Shown: in pieces, positions 8,439-11,635 of the stretch
Position numbering within the stretch: position 1 is the first letter of the stretch
Layout of the letters: every line of letters starts with the position of its first letter
Assembly: GCA_023091735.1 (NCBI GenBank)
Contig: JALKBU010001389.1
Coordinates: 1 to 11,635 of the forward strand
Reading direction: 5' to 3'
Source of the DNA: Trichomonas tenax
Taxonomy: Eukaryota; Parabasalia; Trichomonadida; Trichomonadidae
Length of the DNA: 11,635 nt
Position numbers and translations under genes: made by a program
Notes under the pieces: generated by a model
The model's input: the letters and a program-made list of their open reading frames with translations, nothing else
The model's database searches: none
Told to the model about the DNA's origin: nothing

Positions 8439-8858
8439 ATGAAAAAACTTAATGTTAAAGAACAGTTGAATATTTACTTTGAGGAGTTTTATGAAAACAA
8501 AATGTTTAAGGGTAAATTTAATATCAAACCATTACAATTCGTGATAGAAGGTAAATTAATAGATAATGCATTAATTTATGAAAAATTCCCAAACCTTAAA
8601 TATATATCAAATTTAACTGATGTATTTTTCAAAATTAATAAATCGAAAACATTTGCAAAAATAATGATTAGAGCGGAAACAAAAACTATGGATTCAGGAA
8701 TTATCTATCATCCGAAGAAGATAATGAAAGGAAAGGATGAACAGTTATTGCAAACGCTGAAAGATAAGTTGAATAAAGAAGATAAAAATAATGATGACGT
8801 TGAATTTGATGAAGAAGATGCCAACGATGAAATTGAAATTGATCCAGATACACTTTAA
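8439..8858 (+). CDS. 139-aa protein with acidic C-terminal tail, unknown function
   Basis: I take the first ATG inside the open frame (8439, MKKLNVKEQ). The frame stays open back to GTG 8421, but GTG starts are not expected in a eukaryotic nucleus. An upstream in-frame ATG at 8403 is cut off by TAG at 8415-8417, so the original protein may have been about 12 residues longer and lost its start by a nonsense change. The body is lysine-rich and mixed alpha/beta in character; the last ~22 residues are strongly acidic (DDVEFDEEDANDEIEIDPD), ending DTL. An acidic tail beside a primase-helicase recalls single-strand-binding or replication accessory proteins, but no family is recognised. Stop TAA is followed by AAA. 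It is divergent from the primase and convergent with the next gene, 17 bp between stops. Confidence 0.65.
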   Translation: MKKLNVKEQLNIYFEEFYENKMFKGKFNIKPLQFVIEGKLIDNALIYEKFPNLKYISNLTDVFFKINKSKTFAKIMIRAETKTMDSGIIYHPKKIMKGKDEQLLQTLKDKLNKEDKNNDDVEFDEEDANDEIEIDPDTL

Positions 8859-8875
8859 AAATAAATTTTATATTT

Positions 8876-9169
8876 TTATTTTTCGTCATCTGTTTTCAAT
8901 TTATTAAACCTTTCTTCATTCGTTAATATTGTATCAATGTTTTCATAAAATACAGGTACTAATGATTTAATGTAATTGAAAAATTTGTTGCATTCAGTTA
9001 ATACAGATTTAGCGAATTGAGGAAATGTAAAATTCTCGACATAAAAATTAATTGTATTAACGAATCCACTATCGCCATTCATGTAATTGTACTTAAGCAC
9101 ATAAGAACCGAAGCGTTCAAAATTGGTGTTTTTCGTGTATTTTCCCGTCAAAAGTGGCGTTTTGGTCAT
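8876..9169 (-). CDS. 97-aa protein of unknown function
   Basis: The ATG at 9169 (MTKTPLLTGKYTKN) is the first in the open frame; the frame extends back to GTG 9187 but that is not a likely start. The protein is aromatic-rich (YVLKYNYMNGDSG, NFYVENFTFPQF, FNYIKSLVPVFYENI) with a polar C-terminus ending DDEK, then TAA followed by AAA. No signal peptide, membrane helix or recognised motif. Its 3' end faces the acidic-tailed gene. Upstream lie the hairpin repeats and TGACA motifs of the right terminal module. It is unbroken, but short, so it may survive by chance. Confidence 0.5.
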   Translation of the reverse strand: MTKTPLLTGKYTKNTNFERFGSYVLKYNYMNGDSGFVNTINFYVENFTFPQFAKSVLTECNKFFNYIKSLVPVFYENIDTILTNEERFNKLKTDDEK

Positions 9170-9248
9170 TTTTTCATGTAAAATCACTGTTTTTCATCAT
9201 TTTCCTTATATGTCCTGGGTGTCTTGGGTCAGTAAAGATATGGTATGA

Positions 9249-9440
9249 TTGACAACATGACATTTTGACAACTTGTATTATAAAAAACATCATTTTTCAC
9301 GTCAAAAATGATGAAATACATGATAAAATCAAGGGTCGACATGAAAATCAAACTAGCGAAAACATGTAATATTCATGTATGCACAAAGTAGTTTAACGTC
9401 AAAAAAGGGAGTGTATGTTGTCAAAATGTCATGATGTCAA
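9249..9440. repeat. Inverted pair of TGACA-triplet motifs (right side)
   Basis: Arms 9249-9272 and 9417-9440 are reverse complements with one mismatch in 24 bases, 144 nt apart. The left arm carries TGACA at 9250, 9258 and 9266. The motif is the same as that of the perfect inverted repeat at 5425-5500, so the pairs mirror each other across the replicon interior. Confidence 0.85.
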
Positions 9441-9640
9441 CATTTTTAAGGGAAGTTTGACCCGGTCCACCCGGACCTAGGACATACTACTGGTCTCCAT
9501 AAATCCTGCCATTTTTGAATGCCAGAAGTTGCTGTCCTGACTCGGTCCACCCCTGACAGCATCACTTTTTTCATGTAAAACATCATTTTTCATGTCAAAA
9601 ATGATGAAATGCACGATAAAATCAAGGGTCGACATGAAAA
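9284..9640. repeat. 64-bp direct repeat with internal hairpin
   Basis: 9284-9347 and 9577-9640 match with three differences in 64 bases (offset 293). Each contains the palindromic pair CATCATTTTT / AAAAATGATG around a 6-nt loop and ends in AAAATCAAGGGTCGACATGA. Between them lie two GGTCCACCC phrases (about 9464-9472 and 9544-9552), each preceded by TGAC. One copy overlaps the end of small-gene copy 2. Confidence 0.85.
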
Positions 9641-9690
9641 ATAACGAGATTCTGCATCTTCCGACACTTCCAAAAATAACAACCTTCGAA

Positions 9691-9933
9691 TAAACGAATC
9701 CTTAGGATGTATTTGACTTTGTTCATCGATACCGGTTTATAGTTGAATGAATGTTTAAGTTCTCTTTTGAAGTCCTCGTAATATTTACGAATCCCAAACA
9801 TTTGAAAATAAGCTTACGACACTTCTGAAGCCAGAACCCTATTTTTCGTAAGATACTCCGAAATTAAAAATCGTTCGAGATCAAATTTATCCGCGAATGT
9901 TTCTGTTTGACATGCAACATCTGAACGACTCAT
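9691..9933 (-). pseudogene. ~80-aa small protein, copy 2 (broken by TAA)
   Basis: Read on the minus strand from ATG 9933, this encodes a homologue of copies 1 and 3: DVACQTETFADKFDLERFL, then a GIRKYYEDFK segment and MNKVKYILR. Codon 40 (9814-9816) is TAA where the other copies have GAA (Glu) in SELSEAYF, so the gene is interrupted. The original stop is also gone; the frame runs on to TGA at 9622-9624. Identity to copy 3 is about 55% by eye, so it split from the others much earlier. It faces inward from the right end of the nested replicon, mirror-image to copy 1. It is easily missed because the nonsense codon splits it into two short frames. Confidence 0.85.
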
Positions 9934-10050
9934 TTCAACATTATTAAAAAATAAAATAATTTTAAAATAACATTAATTCCAAAAACTGTAAGATATCATC
10001 ACTTGACCGCCTTATTTGGGAAATTGAATCCTAAAATTAGATCCTACCAC

Positions 10051-10098
10051 CGGGGCGAAGGCGAGCTAGCTCGCCGGATGCCCCCAAATTGTGTGTGT
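10051..10098. repeat. GC-rich palindrome and (GT)n at the right end of the inner replicon
   Basis: GGCGAGCTAGCTCGCC at 10060-10075 is a perfect 16-bp palindrome, flanked by GGGGC (10052-10056) and GCCCC (10080-10084), so the hairpin extends with a small mismatch. (GT)4 follows at 10091-10098. Reversed, the order matches the (AC)n plus GC-rich block at 10780-10830 and, more weakly, 4849-4896. The surrounding DNA is strongly AT-rich, so this stands out. Confidence 0.8.
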
Positions 10099-10779
10099 AG
10101 TAACTCAACATTTCCACTTTTATGTGATTCTGCTGAATTTAATAGGTAGTATCCTGATTTCAATCCATTTTATCATGCTTTCAACTTAGGCCAATAAATT
10201 GCATTGAAATGCAGTTCTCTCTAGTCATTATTTTTGAAATTTTCTAATATATTAAGAACATTGTATAGTGTTCTGCACAAGCATATATCACGAATGATAC
10301 TTTTAAACTGAAAATAATATCATTATATTTTAGGCATGAAACTAGTGTTGCTTGGAATGTCACTTTTGTTGCTCAAGTTGTCACTTTCCTATATGGAATT
10401 GAGAGGAAAAGAACGATTATTTACGATTATTGTCCATTAAAAGTGACATACTTTAGGCAGCCCCTTTAATATTTTGGGTGAATAACCCAAAAATGTATTG
10501 AAAAATTTGAGATTTTGAAATTTTTGAAGCATCACATTGTAAACCTAAAATAAATCAATTTGCATTATTTATTTTTCAAAAATTTCAAGATTTTTCTATT
10601 GAAAGATCAAAAAACACACAAATGACATAAATAATGTACAAACCATCATTTATAAATATAAACTCATTTAATAAACCCTATACCAAGCGTAAACAGTCAT
10701 GAACCGCGGTATGTAATCTGAACCTGAACCTGTATCGGCAGTATTGCTGTAAACTGAATGCATGTGACTTTTTGCATGA
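10099..10779. other. Gene-free spacer between head-to-head terminal modules
   Basis: No coding frame on either strand. Visible structure: an inverted pair at 10358-10367/10439-10448 (TGTCACTTTT type), a small hairpin at 10472-10492 (TTTTGGGT, loop GAATA, ACCCAAAA), and a perfect 14-bp inverted pair at 10515-10528/10575-10588. It is bounded by (GT)n on the left and (AC)n on the right. Confidence 0.6.
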
Positions 10780-10945
10780 ACACACACACAAATGAGCCCA
10801 TCCCGCTTCGCTTCGCTCGCTTCGGGCTGGATAAATGAAGGGGATTTAATGATTTAGTGAAGTTTGCACGTTAAGATTGTAAGATTTCAACAGATATAGA
10901 ATTAATGTTAATTTTAAAAATATTTATTTTTTAATAAGTAAATAG

Positions 10946-11188
10946 ATGGAAAGGGTAAACGTTGGTTGCCAAACGATTTCATTTGCTGATAAAATTGATG
11001 TTGAAAAGTTTTTGATGCGTGAATTTCCGAACAAACGCGAAATATTGGTTTCTGAATTATCGGAGGCTTATTTTGAAATTTTCGGGATTCGTAAATTTTA
11101 TGAAGAATTTAAAAAGGATTTGAAGAAGTCGATGAGATACAAAGCTCGTTCAATAAAGAAGGTCAAATATATTGTACGATTGGTTTAG
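10946..11188 (+). CDS. ~80-aa small protein, copy 3 (intact)
   Basis: ATG at 10946, TAG at 11186-11188, 80 residues. It is the only unbroken member of the three-copy family. Features are an N-terminal CQT followed by FADKIDVEKF, an acidic/hydrophobic centre (SELSEAYFEIFG), and a strongly basic C-terminal third (KKDLKKSMRYKARSIKKVKY) that could bind nucleic acid. No cysteine pairs or known domain are seen. In modules 1 and 2 the gene occupies the same place, about 165-171 bp inside the (AC)n end and reading inward, so it is tied to element ends: perhaps a terminus-binding, regulatory or replication-initiation protein. That role is inference; the gene itself is well supported by conservation among copies. 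Confidence 0.8.
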   Translation: MERVNVGCQTISFADKIDVEKFLMREFPNKREILVSELSEAYFEIFGIRKFYEEFKKDLKKSMRYKARSIKKVKYIVRLV

Positions 11189-11406
11189 TAACAGTTGTTA
11201 TTTTTGTTTTTCGTTGATTTCGATGTCGAGATAAGGAAATGAGGTCGTTTATGTTGAAAATTTGATGAAAATTAATGAAAATCGTGAGTTTAGGGGCAAA
11301 AATGAAAGTGCACCGGGTCAATTTATTTTAAAATAAGTCACTTTTCAAAATTTGAGGATTTACTGCTGTAAATTAGGGGTTGAAAAAGTGCACCGAGTGC
11401 ATCGAG
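11189..11406. other. Downstream flank of copy 3, no gene
   Basis: It shares with 5263-5400 the phrases TTATTTTTGTTTTTCGTT, TTTCGATGTCGAGAT and GGGCAAAAATGAAA, then has private sequence and the GTGCATCGAG repeat beside the TIR. No open frame of note. Confidence 0.6.
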
Positions 11407-11635
11407 AGTTAGTTATTAACATTGCGCACTGTGGTGTCTGCGCCACCACATTCCGCAATGTTAAAATTGAGAGGTTACATGATAGAGTTAGTTTTACAAG
11501 TTAGGGTCCCCCCCCCATATAGAAAATAAATTTTTGAATTTACTTACAAAACTAACGTTAATTTTATATTAAAACTAATGACTTTATAAAATTTATTCAG
11601 TTTTTGAAATAATTTATGACAAACTAACTAACTAA
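11407..11635 (-). repeat. Right terminal inverted repeat
   Basis: Reverse complement of 3-228, identical except for a longer homopolymer (9 C versus 6 G). Begins AGTTAGTT on the inner side and ends in AACTAACTAA at the window edge, two bases short of the left end. The hairpin is at 11416-11464. Confidence 0.97.

Larger units (their letters stand above)
4849..10098. mobile_element. Nested PrimPol-helicase replicon with inverted terminal modules
   Basis: Both ends carry the same module pointing inward: left (AC)n at 4849-4859, right (GT)n at 10091-10098; then a GC-rich hairpin segment, a leader of 165-171 bp to the ATG, and a ~80-codon gene (5020 plus, 9933 minus); further inward is an inverted pair of TGACA-triplet motifs (5425-5500 and 9249-9440). 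Between lie primase/helicase, two small proteins and a tandem array. The unit is about 5.25 kb, has no structural or integrase gene, and is heavily decayed. It resembles in content small primase-helicase replicons of viral or plasmid ancestry (for example transpoviron- or polinton-like relatives); the exact relation is inference. Confidence 0.6.
10780..11406 (+). repeat. Terminal module 3, abutting the right outer TIR
   Basis: (AC)n at 10780-10790, a GC-rich CGCTTCGCTTCGCTCGCTTC block at about 10804-10823, a leader of about 165 bp, the intact small gene, then the shared downstream stretch and a GTGCACCGAGTGCATCGAG repeat ending at 11406, one base before the TIR. It is a direct repeat of 4849-5400. 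The far half of a second replicon is missing, so it is a truncated copy or a duplicated end. Confidence 0.75.
1..11635. mobile_element. TIR-bounded composite mobile element, apparently whole
   Basis: The first 228 and last 229 bases are reverse complements of each other, so the window coincides with one element of about 11.6 kb. The left end has two extra bases (AG) compared with the right end, so the right side may be clipped by two bases. Flanks are absent, so no target-site duplication can be checked. Size and long TIRs recall Maverick/Polinton-type elements, but no integrase, polymerase B, packaging ATPase or capsid gene was seen. The contents are one intact host-like gene, broken host-like pieces and a decayed primase-helicase replicon. 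I infer a non-autonomous element. Confidence 0.75.

Noticed and set aside
6020..8858. Reassigned stop codons instead of pseudogenes
   Set aside because: TAA, TAG and TGA all interrupt genes here, at least two true frame shifts are also needed, and the intact 568-aa gene uses the standard code.
1..11635. Complete Maverick/Polinton
   Set aside because: Long TIRs fit, but no PolB, retroviral-type integrase, packaging ATPase, protease or capsid frames were seen on either strand.

Overview
The window looks like a complete repeat-bounded mobile element from the nuclear genome of a protist. It starts and ends inside two inverted terminal repeats (TIRs) of about 228 bp, identical except for the length of one G run. 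Host clues are weak but agree with each other: strong AT richness, intronless reading frames, stop codons often running into TAAA, and a decayed fragment resembling a flagellar dynein heavy chain. A flagellate such as a parabasalid (trichomonad-like) is my best guess. It is an inference, not an identification.

Layout: 1-228 is the left TIR. 229-1117 is AT-rich with no gene. 1118-2824 holds the one long intact gene, a 568-residue protein with a charged linker and a C-terminal CAP/SCP-like domain. Its base composition is richer in GC than the rest, so it looks host-derived. 2860-4847 is a patchwork of broken gene pieces: two diverged copies of a minus-strand coding fragment (possibly F5/8C/discoidin-like), a frameshifted coiled-coil piece, and a dynein-heavy-chain-like piece that ends where the next unit begins.

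4849-10098 reads as a separate, older, virus- or plasmid-like replicon nested inside. Each end carries an inverted terminal module: an (AC)n tract, a GC-rich hairpin, about 165-171 bp of leader, then an inward-reading gene of about 80 codons, then an inverted pair of TGACA-triplet motifs. Between the modules lie a tandem-repeat array (5694-5993), a decayed archaeo-eukaryotic primase/PrimPol plus superfamily 3 (D5-like) helicase on the minus strand (6020-8307), a short AT-rich divergent promoter region, an acidic-tailed 139-aa protein (plus) and a convergent 97-aa protein (minus). I saw no capsid, DNA polymerase B, integrase or packaging ATPase, so this is not a full Maverick/Polinton.

10099-10779 is a gene-free spacer. 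A third terminal module (10780-11406) follows, holding the only intact copy of the ~80-codon gene, and abuts the right TIR (11407-11635).

Main conclusion: the outer TIRs look fresh while the replication genes inside are dead (three nonsense codons and three frame changes; two of the three small-gene copies broken). This suggests a non-autonomous composite carrier, mobilised in trans, with a fossil PrimPol-helicase replicon and captured host sequence as cargo.
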